A stretch of DNA of 64,000 bases, taken from NCBI GenBank assembly GCA_963169645.1, contig CAUJCO010000013.1, forward strand, positions 386,142-450,141. The letters are read 5' to 3'. The first letter of the stretch is position 1. Each line of letters begins with the position of its first letter. A program made the position numbers and the translations under genes. This stretch comes from Bacteroidota bacterium. Its GTDB lineage: Bacteria; Bacteroidota; Bacteroidia; Chitinophagales; JADIYW01. Below are positions 25,055 to 34,799 of the stretch, one piece after another. Below the pieces are notes generated by a model, which had not been told where the DNA came from, did no database searches, and worked only from the letters and a program-made list of their open reading frames with translations.

Positions 25055-26527
25055 CTACTTTTTTAGCCTGTTTAATCCGGCTTTTGCTTCGGCATCTATG
25101 CTATCAGCGTATTCATCTTTATCTAATGCCATGGCTTTTTTATAATATTGCGTAGCATTGCTTATTTTATGTTGTTTCTCAAAAATAGCAGCTACTTTTA
25201 TGCAGGCATTTGCCGCAAAATAATAATCATACGAAGTACCTTTTTGAATGGTGTATAGATAATTTTTTACGGCATCTTGTTCCATATCCAATGCATCATA
25301 AATACGGGCTTTGCGATAATAATATTCTATCTTATCTCTGGATGAAACTAATTTTTCCGGATGCATCGCATTCATAACAGCAAGAGCCTGTTCATAATTA
25401 TCACCATCACTCAATACGCGTGCTTTTAGCAATTCTTTATTGGGTATTATCTTTTTTTCGGCTTCTTTCTGGGCAGCTTTATCTTCATCTGTTGGTGCAT
25501 CTTTAATCGTTAAAATATGTGCCATGTATTTTTTGTAAGTAGCTACATCGCCCTGAATTAAATAATGCCAAGCCAGTTTTCTATACGCTTCTTTTTGGTA
25601 AGACCGTCCTTTGTTTTGAGCAATAAATTTTTGAATATACAGTACAGCATCCGCATCTAAATTATTCAACAGGGCATTGCCCAACATAAAATCTAAAAAA
25701 GGAAATGGATAATAGTTAATTCCATTTGGTTTTGCCGATAAAATAGAAATGACTTTATCGTTTTTCTCTGTATGTGCAGCCACTGTTGCAGCAATAAAAT
25801 AATTCAGCAAATTATCACCTAATGGAATTTCTGTTTTTTCAATGATGTTCCAAGCATTTTTGGTATCTTTTTGTAAATGCAATAATAAGAGTGTATAAAC
25901 GATGATGGTTTCTTCTTTAAATTGAAATTGCTCATCTTTTAAAATGGTATTCAATTCTTTTAAGCCTTCTTCTATAGAGCCTTTAAAACCGAGTAGTTTT
26001 GCACCAAACTTATACTTATCAGGAATAGCTCCAAAGATGGTATGCAACAAGCCTAAGCTTTTCATATTGGGTTTAAAATCTGGAAATTTTTTTTGATTTT
26101 CCAACAACAACGAATGTGCTTTTTTTACCTCAAAAATGGCGCTCAAATTATCGCCAAATTTAATTTTACAAAATGCCCACTGTAAATGAATATCTGCTTG
26201 CGTATATAAATAATACGGAGATTTAGGAGATGCGCTCTTTAGCTTATTCAATCTTGCTTCCACTTTAGGTGCTATGGATTCGTATAATTTGCGATTGTCA
26301 TTGATAAATAATTTCAAAAAATCAGCATAATTTTCAATAAAATAGGGCATGCAATTCGATGGATTCTCTTTCTTTTCTTTTTCTAACATTGCAACACCAT
26401 CGTTCATTTTTAATTTAAAAATAGACTGATATGCTTGTTTACAATTCGAATTAAAATCGAATTGCTGCGCCGATAAAACAACACATTTCATCAGCAACAA
26501 ACAGCATATACTTAGAGATATTCGCAT
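25055..26527 (-). CDS. Secreted tetratricopeptide-repeat protein
   Basis: The 490-residue protein has a signal peptide (LSICCLLLMKCVVLSAQ) and then mostly amphipathic helices, with TPR-like units near the C-terminus (YEQALAVMNAMHP, YYYRKARIYDALDMEQDAVKNY, ISNATQYYKKAMALDKDEYADS). The middle has the block FGAIPDKYKFGAKLLGFKG, repeatedly seen in DUF3808/IML2-like TPR proteins of Bacteroidota. It is presumably a periplasmic or outer-membrane scaffold; the partner is unknown. It is divergent from a small barrel gene 72 bp away. TATTTTTA (26539-26546) is a probable -7 box. Confidence 0.75.
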   Translation of the reverse strand: MRISLSICCLLLMKCVVLSAQQFDFNSNCKQAYQSIFKLKMNDGVAMLEKEKKENPSNCMPYFIENYADFLKLFINDNRKLYESIAPKVEARLNKLKSASPKSPYYLYTQADIHLQWAFCKIKFGDNLSAIFEVKKAHSLLLENQKKFPDFKPNMKSLGLLHTIFGAIPDKYKFGAKLLGFKGSIEEGLKELNTILKDEQFQFKEETIIVYTLLLLHLQKDTKNAWNIIEKTEIPLGDNLLNYFIAATVAAHTEKNDKVISILSAKPNGINYYPFPFLDFMLGNALLNNLDADAVLYIQKFIAQNKGRSYQKEAYRKLAWHYLIQGDVATYKKYMAHILTIKDAPTDEDKAAQKEAEKKIIPNKELLKARVLSDGDNYEQALAVMNAMHPEKLVSSRDKIEYYYRKARIYDALDMEQDAVKNYLYTIQKGTSYDYYFAANACIKVAAIFEKQHKISNATQYYKKAMALDKDEYADSIDAEAKAGLNRLKK

Positions 26528-26599
26528 TTTTATAAGCTTAAAAATACTATTTTAAGAACGAATTAGAAATTATAATTTAATTTTAAAAAAAATAAAAAG

Positions 26600-27277
26600 A
26601 TGAAAAAATTGCTCTGCTATTTTATCGGATGTTTTATTGTTGTATTGGCAAATGCACAAGATGATATTGTCATAAATCTGGATTCAATTAAGAATATCAA
26701 ATCAACACGATATTCCAGCATCAACGAAGTAGGTGTTGGTATTAATGTTGGTGGCAAACTCATTCAGAAATTTCCTAACAATACACAAAAAAGAACGCTT
26801 GGTATAGACAAACCGGATTTTATTTTTAGAACTGTTCACGGTGCTCTAATTAATCCAAAATTATTTATAGGTGCTGGTTTGGGTATTGATTTTAGGCCGA
26901 ATGGTAATTATGGTTCCAGATATTTTTATTTTACGTTTCCCATTTTTGCTGAATTCAGAGAATACTTTTTAGATGGAAATTTTAACCTGTTTGTTTCACA
27001 ACGCATTGGTGGTGCTTTTCACCTCGATTCTTATTTCAACAACAGCATCAACAAAGGAAGATATTCCGGTGCTTTTGGAGAATTTATGTTGGGTGGAAGA
27101 TATGTTACAAATGGAAAAAAATTAGCAGTGCATTTTGGCGTGGGTTATCGTTTGCAACATTTACAACGCAAAGTAGATATACAAGATTTGAATGGCAATG
27201 CCGGACAAACCTATAACAACGTACCTGAAATTACTATCAAGCATTACGTGCCTATTACCATTGGTATTACTTACTAA
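26600..27277 (+). CDS. Secreted outer-membrane beta-barrel-like hypothetical protein
   Basis: The 225-residue product has a signal peptide (LCYFIGCFIVVLANAQ) and beta-rich repeats typical of small outer-membrane barrels (INEVGVGINVGGKLI, FIGAGLGIDFRPNG, YFTFPIFAEFREYF, VHFGVGYRLQHLQRK). No family-specific motif is recognised. It is divergent from the TPR protein gene and overlaps the 3' end of convergent batE by 4 bp. Confidence 0.72.
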   Translation: MKKLLCYFIGCFIVVLANAQDDIVINLDSIKNIKSTRYSSINEVGVGINVGGKLIQKFPNNTQKRTLGIDKPDFIFRTVHGALINPKLFIGAGLGIDFRPNGNYGSRYFYFTFPIFAEFREYFLDGNFNLFVSQRIGGAFHLDSYFNNSINKGRYSGAFGEFMLGGRYVTNGKKLAVHFGVGYRLQHLQRKVDIQDLNGNAGQTYNNVPEITIKHYVPITIGITY

Positions 27278-28026
27278 ATCAATTCGATATTAGCAGCTGC
27301 AATCCAACCGGTTTTGTCGTTGGGCAATTGTATTTTACACCAATTTTTATCGGTATCTATAATTTTAATTTTGGTGCCGGCTTTCACTGCGTTTGTTGTA
27401 TCTGAACTTGCCACCGGAGATTTTAGCAGATAGGTATTTGCTGTCATGACAATGGCAAAATCATTCCGATGTTCGCTTTGATAGGTGATATACGTGAAAT
27501 AAGAAAATAACAAGGCTAAAACAAACAATAACGCTCCTGATTTAAACGCCAAAGGTTTAGATTTTAAAAAATGAAAAGATAACAATACAACCGCCAACCA
27601 CAGCGTTGTCAAAAAATAAATACTCCACGTATTTGATGATTGTGTATGTGCCAACCCTTTTATTTTTTTTGTAACAAAAAACTCTTTGCTAAACTCCATT
27701 TTGGAGAATAATTTATTATTGGTCAAATCGATATTGTGTTGAATTTGCTTGCTATCCGGATGTAATTTTTTTGCCCGTTCATAATATAAAACTGCATTGG
27801 AATATTGTTGCAAATGGAAATACGTATTGCCTAAATTATAATAAGCATTTGCATTGTTTTTGTCTTTTTTCAAAATCATCAAATACAATTTCTCAGCCTC
27901 ATCATATTGTTTGTTTTGATAATAACTATTGGCAGTTTGGAACATTGCTTTCGTATCTTGTGCATACGTGGCTACAAGTGGAATGCTTAATAAAAGCAGT
28001 AACAGAATACGAATGTTTGTTTTCAT
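27274..28026 (-). CDS. batE: BatE-like TPR and SH3 protein, last gene of the Bat operon
   Basis: The 250-residue protein has a signal peptide (ILLLLLLSIPLVATYAQ), two TPR units at about residues 30-100 (YYQNKQYDEAEKLYL, AYYNLGNTYFHLQQYSNAVLYYE), two membrane helices around 130-180, and a C-terminal SH3b-like domain (ANTYLLKSPVASSD, IKIIDTDKNWCKIQLP, GWIAAANIE). This is the BatE plan. Its ATG directly abuts the batD stop codon, so the genes are coupled. Bat proteins have been tied to aerotolerance or envelope stress in Bacteroides, but the mechanism is unsettled. Confidence 0.87.
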   Translation of the reverse strand: MKTNIRILLLLLLSIPLVATYAQDTKAMFQTANSYYQNKQYDEAEKLYLMILKKDKNNANAYYNLGNTYFHLQQYSNAVLYYERAKKLHPDSKQIQHNIDLTNNKLFSKMEFSKEFFVTKKIKGLAHTQSSNTWSIYFLTTLWLAVVLLSFHFLKSKPLAFKSGALLFVLALLFSYFTYITYQSEHRNDFAIVMTANTYLLKSPVASSDTTNAVKAGTKIKIIDTDKNWCKIQLPNDKTGWIAAANIELI

Positions 28027-29886
28027 TTAAGCTTTTAAATTATCTTTCAATTGTTCTTCAAAATCCATTATCAATGCTATCGCTTTTTGGTAAGTTTGCT
28101 GCATAGCGTTTTCTTTTCCAACAGGAGAAAATAATGCTTGTTCGCACGTATCCAATGTTTGATGTAAGTCGTTTATTTTCTCTATTTGTACATTTCTTGC
28201 AAATAATTTCTCCGCAATATTCTCTTTTGATAGTTCACTTTGCGGAATATATAATTTATCGGATAAGTAATGCCACAATGCACGTATAACTTCGTTATAG
28301 AAATCTTGTTCTTTATTTGTTTGCATTATTTTTTTAGCAATAGCCAATCGTTTTAAGGCAATTTTATTGGCCTTATTTCTACGCATCGACAATAAATCCG
28401 CATCGGAATATTTTCGTTTTCTAAATAAAAATGCCAATAACAACAACATAAACGGAATAGCTGTAAGCACTGTAAATGCTGTACTTCCAACAAATTTAGT
28501 GTCGTGTGCGTATTGCTTTCTGATGCCATAGATTCCGCGCGGTTTGTCTTCTTTTTCACGTTTAAAAAAGTTGACCACATTTTCGCTCAACTTCGCTTTT
28601 CCGCTTACTTCAATCGTAGTTTCGGGCAAAGTAAATTTCACATAATCGTGCTTATCTACATCAAAATAAGCAAATTCATATTTTGGTAATTTATACGTTC
28701 CGCCATCTTGTGGAATGATAATGTATTCAAAAGATTTAGAGCCGGAAACCACATTGCCATTGTTTGTATAATTATCTTTTGTTTTTGGTTCATACGCTTC
28801 AAACTCTTCCGGAAAAGTAAGTTTAGGTGCTGTGATGAGTTTTAAATTTCCGGTACCATTATACGTCAGCTTCAACGAAATAAGCTCACCGACGGATGTT
28901 TTTGTTTTATCATACGATGCTTCAAAGGCAAATTTACCTACTGCTCCATTAAATTTTGAAGGTTTATTTTTTTCGGGCAATGGTTTTACATCCAACACTA
29001 TCGAATTGCTTTTAAATGCATATTCATAAGGCTGATAACCCAAGTAAACATTGGCAGTCAGCTCCATCGGTTCAATAGAAATTTTTCCGGTATTTTGTGG
29101 AAACAAAGTGATGCGTTTCACTTCCAATGTTTGATATTCCACACCATTTAAGATTTCAATTTTAGGTTGTTGTTGTTCCGGAAGTTTATATTCTTCGCTT
29201 AAAAAACCATTAAAGGATGGCATCTTTGTTGCCACTATTCCATCACAGGTAACACGTGCATAAATTTTATACGACAAGGTGGTTTGCTCACCTTGATAGA
29301 GTGTTGTTTTCGCCGGCACTACACGCACTAACAAATTATTAGCTAAGTATTGTTTTATCTCTGCTTCCGTGTATGCCGGTTGCTGAAAATCTTGCATCAT
29401 TTGGCGCTGCATCTCTTCCATTTCTTCCATCATAGCTTGAAATGGGTCATTGCTACGACGACGCTCTTGTGCAGCTACAACTTGGATTGAAACACTATTG
29501 GATTTCATTTCGTTGCCATTAATGACAGCGGTTGCAGGTCCAAAAATGAAGTTGCCTTGTTTCTTCGGTTTCAGCGTGTACGAGATGGTAACTGATTTAG
29601 ATACTTTTCCGTTTATCACCGAAATATTAGTGCCTTGTGCCGGCCCATACGCTTCGAAACCATCAAATTTAGGTGGATTGAATGATTGGGCTTTACCTCC
29701 TTCTATTGTATAAGTGATATCTACGGTGTAATTAAGTGGTACTTGGTTGTAATCTACAGATGCCGTAAAACGCTGAGCAAATGCTATAAAAGAAGTGAGC
29801 CATAAAATAAAAAACAACATACTATTTTTTATTCCACTTGTAGAATGGAAAATAAAATGGTTGGTATGTATTTTAATTGTGTTCAT
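28027..29886 (-). CDS. batD: BatD protein (oxygen-tolerance family)
   Basis: The 619-residue protein has a signal sequence (MLFFILWLTSFIAFAQ) and several Ig-like beta domains (SVDYNQVPLNYTVDITYTIEGG at the start, ELISLKLTYNGTGNLKLI mid-protein). An insert rich in Met, Glu and Gln lies near residue 170. A membrane helix near residue 490 (AFTVLTAIPFMLLLLAFLF) precedes a helical cytoplasmic C-terminus. The start is either the ATG at 29886 or the ATG at 29820, directly before the signal peptide; the latter gives a more usual N-terminus. It lies in the canonical batC-batD-batE order. Confidence 0.88.
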   Translation of the reverse strand: MNTIKIHTNHFIFHSTSGIKNSMLFFILWLTSFIAFAQRFTASVDYNQVPLNYTVDITYTIEGGKAQSFNPPKFDGFEAYGPAQGTNISVINGKVSKSVTISYTLKPKKQGNFIFGPATAVINGNEMKSNSVSIQVVAAQERRRSNDPFQAMMEEMEEMQRQMMQDFQQPAYTEAEIKQYLANNLLVRVVPAKTTLYQGEQTTLSYKIYARVTCDGIVATKMPSFNGFLSEEYKLPEQQQPKIEILNGVEYQTLEVKRITLFPQNTGKISIEPMELTANVYLGYQPYEYAFKSNSIVLDVKPLPEKNKPSKFNGAVGKFAFEASYDKTKTSVGELISLKLTYNGTGNLKLITAPKLTFPEEFEAYEPKTKDNYTNNGNVVSGSKSFEYIIIPQDGGTYKLPKYEFAYFDVDKHDYVKFTLPETTIEVSGKAKLSENVVNFFKREKEDKPRGIYGIRKQYAHDTKFVGSTAFTVLTAIPFMLLLLAFLFRKRKYSDADLLSMRRNKANKIALKRLAIAKKIMQTNKEQDFYNEVIRALWHYLSDKLYIPQSELSKENIAEKLFARNVQIEKINDLHQTLDTCEQALFSPVGKENAMQQTYQKAIALIMDFEEQLKDNLKA

Positions 29887-29904
29887 GTACGTTGTAAGTA
29901 TCTA

Positions 29905-30714
29905 TTACCAATCTTTCTGCACTTTTCCTTTTTTCACTTCACCTTTTTCTTTGGATAATTTTTGCTGCACTTTACCTTCTTCAGCACCCAACGCTTCCAA
30001 TAATTTTTCTGCTTGTTCTTTGGTCATTTGTCCTTGTTGTGGTTGCTGCTGCGGTTGTTTATCGTTGCCTTGTCGATTTTGGTTTTGATTTTGTTGTTGC
30101 TGATTTTTGTCTTGTTTATCTCCGGAAGATTTATCTTGTTTCTTATCTTTTTGATTATTTTTATCTTGATTGTTTTGGTTGTTTTTGCCGCCACCACCAT
30201 TTTTATCTTTTTTTATTTTAGCCAATGCCATCATTAAATTGTATTTGGCATCCATATCTTTTGGGTTTAATTTTAAGGATTCCTTATAGGCTTTGGCACT
30301 CTCTTCCCATTTCTCTTGTTTATAAAAAATATTTCCTTTGTTATAATACGCACGTGCTTTTATATCCGTGTTGGTGCTTCCTTTTGTTACCGCGTCAAAC
30401 ATTTCGTTGGATTTCTCCAATTCGTTTAAACGATAAAAAGCATCACCTTGATTAAAATAAGCACGCACATCGCGAGGTGCTTGTTGTAATGCTTTCGCAT
30501 AGCTTTCTGTTGCGTTGTTGTATTTCTGTTGTTTGTAGAGTTTATTACCTTCTCGTAAAAGTGTGTTGGCTGTTTGTGCGTTGGCACTATTAGCTTTGGA
30601 CACCATAAAAAAAACGATGGCAACTTTTACCAAAAATTTTATCACACCTAAAATAATAAACAAGGTTTTGTGTTTTTGAATAAATGCTTTGATATGTGCA
30701 ATCTTATTTTTCAT
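29905..30714 (-). CDS. batC: BatC-like TPR protein with Gln/Asn-rich linker
   Basis: The 269-residue product has a membrane anchor near residues 20-40 (LFIILGVIKFLVKVAIVFFMV), three TPR units at about residues 50-160 (LYKQQKYNNATESYAKAL, AYFNQGDAFYRLNELEKS, YKESLKLNPKDMDAKYN) and a long low-complexity Lys/Gln/Asn-rich segment at about 170-230. The tail is EQAEKLLEALGAEEGKVQ. I take the ATG at 30714, which overlaps the batB stop by 11 bp; the frame is open to 30780 but that part lies inside batB. Confidence 0.85.
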   Translation of the reverse strand: MKNKIAHIKAFIQKHKTLFIILGVIKFLVKVAIVFFMVSKANSANAQTANTLLREGNKLYKQQKYNNATESYAKALQQAPRDVRAYFNQGDAFYRLNELEKSNEMFDAVTKGSTNTDIKARAYYNKGNIFYKQEKWEESAKAYKESLKLNPKDMDAKYNLMMALAKIKKDKNGGGGKNNQNNQDKNNQKDKKQDKSSGDKQDKNQQQQNQNQNRQGNDKQPQQQPQQGQMTKEQAEKLLEALGAEEGKVQQKLSKEKGEVKKGKVQKDW

Positions 30715-31729
30715 TTTTAATATCGAGCCATTTTTTGCGGTAAGTGATAAAAATATCAAACAAAAATACAATGAATGCAAATGCTAAAAAATATTGGAAT
30801 TGCTCCACATAATCGGTATATACTTTATCATTGATGGTTTTTGTTTCCATTTTTGCAATGTCTTTAGACAAGAAATCGGCAACTTGTTTGGTGTTATCCA
30901 ATACATAATAATTTCCGTTTCCGGCTTTTGCTAATGCTTGTAACATGTTTGCATTGGCTTTGGTTACAATCGGATTTCCGTTCTCGTCTTTTTTTACATC
31001 TATGATTTTACCGAATTGGTCATAAATTGGAATCGTGCCACCATTTGGCGTTCCAACGCCGATCGTGAATATTTTGGTGCCATCGGAAGCTAACTCCTCC
31101 GCTTTATCAATGGCATCTTCTTCGTGGTCTTCACCATCTGTAATTACAACAATAGATTTATATTTTTTGTCGGTTTGGTTAAACGCATTTTCTGCTTTAT
31201 CCAATGCCTCCGTGATAATGGTACCTTGTGTTGGTACTGAGTTAGTATTGATAGAACGCAAATACAACATCAATGAAGAATAATCTACCGTGAGTGGCAT
31301 TTGCAAATATGCATTTCCGGCAAAGATGACCAAACCAACTCTATCACCATCTAATTTTTTTAATAAAGTTTGGATAAGCAATTTTGATTTTTCCAAACGA
31401 GATGGTGCTACATCTTGCGACAGCATACTATTGGATACGTCTAAAGCAATCATTACATCGATTCCTTTGCGCTCTACTTTTTCCATTTTTGTTCCCATCT
31501 GAGGCTGTGCCAATGCCAACACAACAAAAAATAAAACCAAAGAAAAGGCGACTAATTTAATGCGTGATTTTTTTTCATCTCTTTCCGGCATTAATCGTTT
31601 TATCAAATTAATATTGCCGATTTGTTGTAATTGTTTTTTAGTTTGATAGTGAACAAAAAAATACAAGCCTATTGCTATTGGTATCAATAATAATAGGAAT
31701 AAATAGGCGGTATGTTCGAAACGTATCAT
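30704..31729 (-). CDS. batB: BatB: von Willebrand factor A membrane protein
   Basis: The 341-residue protein has N-terminal membrane helices (residues ~8-25 and 58-77), a VWA domain with the metal site DVSNSMLSQD (DxSxS) and VVITDGEDHEEDA, and a C-terminal helix (FQYFLAFAFIVFLFDIFI). It is a paralogue of the upstream BatA. VWA proteins beside MoxR ATPases are thought to work with them as chaperone-like complexes; the client is unknown. It overlaps batC by 11 bp. Confidence 0.92.
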   Translation of the reverse strand: MIRFEHTAYLFLLLLIPIAIGLYFFVHYQTKKQLQQIGNINLIKRLMPERDEKKSRIKLVAFSLVLFFVVLALAQPQMGTKMEKVERKGIDVMIALDVSNSMLSQDVAPSRLEKSKLLIQTLLKKLDGDRVGLVIFAGNAYLQMPLTVDYSSLMLYLRSINTNSVPTQGTIITEALDKAENAFNQTDKKYKSIVVITDGEDHEEDAIDKAEELASDGTKIFTIGVGTPNGGTIPIYDQFGKIIDVKKDENGNPIVTKANANMLQALAKAGNGNYYVLDNTKQVADFLSKDIAKMETKTINDKVYTDYVEQFQYFLAFAFIVFLFDIFITYRKKWLDIKNEK

Positions 31730-31776
31730 TCTATATTAGCTATAAATGGATGCTTTATATTATTACTTATTTTTTA

Positions 31777-32784
31777 TCAAGATAAAATTGTTTTTAAATA
31801 GGTTTTAGATAAAATAAACTCCAATAACAAACTGCACAATGCCAAAAATAAAAACAGATGGTAACGTTCACTTTTACGATGATAATTACTGATTTTGATT
31901 TTTGATTTTTCCAATTTATCTATTTGTTTATACACTTCTTTTAACGAAGCATTTCCGGTTGCCCTGAAATAATTTCCACCGGTTTCTTGTGCAATTTTTC
32001 TAAGTAACGGTTCATCTATCTGCACCGGATAATTTTGATAGAATGTTTTGCCATTTTGGTCTTTCACCGGATACGGAGCCATTCCATTTTTCCCTACACC
32101 GATGGTGTAAACGCGAATGCCATAGCTTTTAGCAATTTTAATGGCTGTGTATGGGTCTACAAATCCCATATTATTTACACCGTCTGTCATTAAAATAATC
32201 ACTTTGGTTTTTGATTTACTTTCTTTCAGACGCGCTACAGAAGTTGCCAAACCCATGCCAATTGCTGTACCATCTTCGACCATACCACTATGGATATCTT
32301 TAAACAAATTCAACAACACTTGATGGTCAATAGTGATTGGACATTGTGTGAAACTTTCGCCGGAAAAAACAACCAATCCAATTCTATCATTTTTTCTGTC
32401 TTTAATAAATTGCATCGCTACTTTTTTGGCTGCTTCTAATCTATCCGGCTCAAAATCTCTTGCCAACATAGAGCCGGAAATATCCATCGACAAAACAATA
32501 TCAATACCTTGAGTTTCAATTTCGCTTTCAGAGAGTGAACTTTGCGGTCGTGCCAATGCGATAACAAATAAAATAAATGCAAGAATTTTTAAAACCGGCA
32601 ACAATTGCAGCAACTTTACTTTGATTGATGTAGGTTGTGCAAATACACCACCATGTTGTGGCACATTGAAAGATGGGAAATAAGTATTTCTCTTATAATA
32701 AAACCAATACGCTAATAAAGGCAACAACAACAACAACCAAAAGAAGTGTGGATGTGCGAACGTGTATGGAAATAGTTTTATCAT
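31777..32784 (-). CDS. batA: BatA: von Willebrand factor A membrane protein
   Basis: The 335-residue protein has two N-terminal helices (FFWLLLLLPLLAYWFYY and a second near 60-78), the VWA metal-binding motif DISGSMLARD, a conserved Thr (GTAIGMGLATSVARLK) and LMTDGVNNMGFVDP, then a C-terminal helix (LFLFLALCSLLLEFIL). The DxSxS, Thr and Asp residues of the MIDAS are all present, so it should bind Mg2+. It is the first of two VWA genes in the operon. Confidence 0.92.
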   Translation of the reverse strand: MIKLFPYTFAHPHFFWLLLLLPLLAYWFYYKRNTYFPSFNVPQHGGVFAQPTSIKVKLLQLLPVLKILAFILFVIALARPQSSLSESEIETQGIDIVLSMDISGSMLARDFEPDRLEAAKKVAMQFIKDRKNDRIGLVVFSGESFTQCPITIDHQVLLNLFKDIHSGMVEDGTAIGMGLATSVARLKESKSKTKVIILMTDGVNNMGFVDPYTAIKIAKSYGIRVYTIGVGKNGMAPYPVKDQNGKTFYQNYPVQIDEPLLRKIAQETGGNYFRATGNASLKEVYKQIDKLEKSKIKISNYHRKSERYHLFLFLALCSLLLEFILSKTYLKTILS

Positions 32785-32818
32785 GTATTGTCAATAGGAA
32801 TTTGCGAGTAGAATAACC

Positions 32819-33820
32819 TTATTTTTTATCTTTGTTCGATTTTTCTTCTTCTATTAATTTTGTTTTATCAATAAAATCTTTGATGATTTGCATTGCATTT
32901 TCGTTTTCCATAAAATCCGGTTGTGCTTTGGCAAATTTTACAAAATCACTCAACATTAACACTTCATTTAAGGTCGTTTTTAATGATTGTTTTATTATGC
33001 CTTTATGCATAGATGTCATCAACTCATCCGTTGTTTTTTCCATTGCCGGAATTTTATACCGCAACTCGATATAAGTTCGTGCAATATCTGTCAAGGATGA
33101 ATAATAATTTTTCACATCGCCGTTTTGCCACAATTTCTGTTGCTGTAATTTATCCAATTCTTTCAGTGCCCAAACGTGTGGTGGCAACGTATATTTTTCA
33201 TCAATGGGTTGTTGTTTTTTCTTTCTATAATAAAACCAATACCAAACAAAAATGCCGACTAACAAAGCTGCTACTAAAAAGCCAATTATATATGGCAAAA
33301 TCTCTTTAAAAGTATACGGTATTTTTAGTGGCTCTTTAATGTCTTTAATATCTTTGGTCGTATCAATCTTTACACCGGCAACACGTACTTGTATAGCATC
33401 AGAAGTAAGGGTGTCAATTTGGCCATTGTTCTCTACTAAAAATTGAAATTGCGGCAATAAAATTTTCCCGGTATCAAATACGATTAAATTAACCAATTGG
33501 TGGAACTCATATTGATTTCCTTTTTTGATGGTATCGACCGGCGTGAAGTTGACAATTTCTATTGTTTCTGAAATAGAATCTTTCAAATTTGGAAATGCCA
33601 CTTTATTATGAGCTGTTGTCGTTACAAATAAATCAACCGGAATCCAATCTCCAATTAGATATTCTTTTTCTTTTGTAGTAGCGGTTGCTGTTTGCGCTAA
33701 GGATTGTTTCGAAATTAACAGACAGCATACAAATAGCGATGAAAGTATAGAATAACGAAGCCATGTAATAACAGGGTAATTCTTCGTTGACATACTTTTA
33801 TTTATTCTACTTGGATGCAT
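32819..33820 (-). CDS. Membrane protein between DUF58 and batA in the Bat operon
   Basis: The 333-residue protein has a signal sequence (LFVCCLLISKQSLAQ), a beta-rich BatD-like periplasmic domain (residues ~45-150), one membrane helix (ILPYIIGFLVAALLVGIFVWYW) and a helical cytoplasmic part (PPHVWALKELDKLQQQKLW, AMEKTTDELM). This is the plan of the third gene of Bacteroidota moxR-bat operons and resembles DUF4381-type proteins. Starts at 33820 or 33793 (before MSTKNYPVITW) are both possible; the latter gives a normal N-terminus. Its function is unknown. Confidence 0.82.
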   Translation of the reverse strand: MHPSRINKSMSTKNYPVITWLRYSILSSLFVCCLLISKQSLAQTATATTKEKEYLIGDWIPVDLFVTTTAHNKVAFPNLKDSISETIEIVNFTPVDTIKKGNQYEFHQLVNLIVFDTGKILLPQFQFLVENNGQIDTLTSDAIQVRVAGVKIDTTKDIKDIKEPLKIPYTFKEILPYIIGFLVAALLVGIFVWYWFYYRKKKQQPIDEKYTLPPHVWALKELDKLQQQKLWQNGDVKNYYSSLTDIARTYIELRYKIPAMEKTTDELMTSMHKGIIKQSLKTTLNEVLMLSDFVKFAKAQPDFMENENAMQIIKDFIDKTKLIEEEKSNKDKK

Positions 33821-33857
33821 GATTAATTTATTTCGATGCTTTATTACACTTACTACT

Positions 33858-34724
33858 TTACGCTCGTTTTTTAAAGAAATTCATCAATATATGCACGTAA
33901 GATTGTGCGGTATTAATTTTTAATTTATCGGCACCTGCTTTCAAAAAACTTTGGTCGAAATTTCTATCATACACATTGGCTCTTTCTTCATAAATTCTTC
34001 GAGTAGTAGCATCATTGGTGTCTATCCATTTTGTTTCACCAGTTTCCACATCACATACTTGTAACAAGCCAATTTTGGGTAATTGCATATCTAAATTATC
34101 GTACACTTTCACACCTATGACATCGTGTTTTTTAGAAATATGTCGCAGTTCATCTGTGTAATTTTCATCGATAAAATCTGATAATACGAATGCTATACTT
34201 TTGCGTTTCACCATGTTGTTGAAATTTTCTAAAGCTATAGAAATATTGGTATTTTTACTGGTTGGTTCAAAATTTAATATCTCTCGGATAATGCGTAAAA
34301 TATGCGATTTCCCTTTCTTTGGTGGAATAAATAATTCTATTTTATCACTAAAAAAAAGCACGCCTACTTTATCATTATTTTGGATGGCTGAAAAAGCAAG
34401 AACACCGGCTATTTCTGCAATAATTTCATTTTTCAGTTGACTTTGAGTACCAATAAATGCGGACTTACTGACATCTATAAGCAGCATAATAGTTAGCTCT
34501 CTTTCTTCTTCAAATATCTTTACATAAGGATGTTGAAAGCGAGCTGTAACATTCCAATCAATATTGCGTACATCATCGCCGTATTGGTATTCGCGTACTT
34601 CACTAAACGACATACCGCGACCTTTAAATGCGGAGTGATACTCACCGGAAAATATGTGATTCGTCAAGCCCTTCGTCTTGATTTCAATTTTTCGTACTTT
34701 CTTTATGAGTTCACTTACTTCCAT
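33858..34724 (-). CDS. DUF58 domain protein of the MoxR-Bat operon
   Basis: The 288-residue soluble protein has the DUF58 signature: GRGMSFSEVREYQYGDDVRNIDWNV, then PYVKIFEEERELT followed by LLIDVSKSAF, a degenerate VWA metal site. DUF58 proteins are encoded next to MoxR ATPases and are presumed substrates or adaptors. It is the second gene of the operon, 75 bp after the MoxR gene. Confidence 0.92.
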   Translation of the reverse strand: MEVSELIKKVRKIEIKTKGLTNHIFSGEYHSAFKGRGMSFSEVREYQYGDDVRNIDWNVTARFQHPYVKIFEEERELTIMLLIDVSKSAFIGTQSQLKNEIIAEIAGVLAFSAIQNNDKVGVLFFSDKIELFIPPKKGKSHILRIIREILNFEPTSKNTNISIALENFNNMVKRKSIAFVLSDFIDENYTDELRHISKKHDVIGVKVYDNLDMQLPKIGLLQVCDVETGETKWIDTNDATTRRIYEERANVYDRNFDQSFLKAGADKLKINTAQSYVHILMNFFKKRA

Positions 34725-34799
34725 TTTCTTAAGATTTGAGATTAAAGATTTGAGAAATGAGAAAAATCTCCTATCTCACGTCTGAATTCAAAGATGCTA

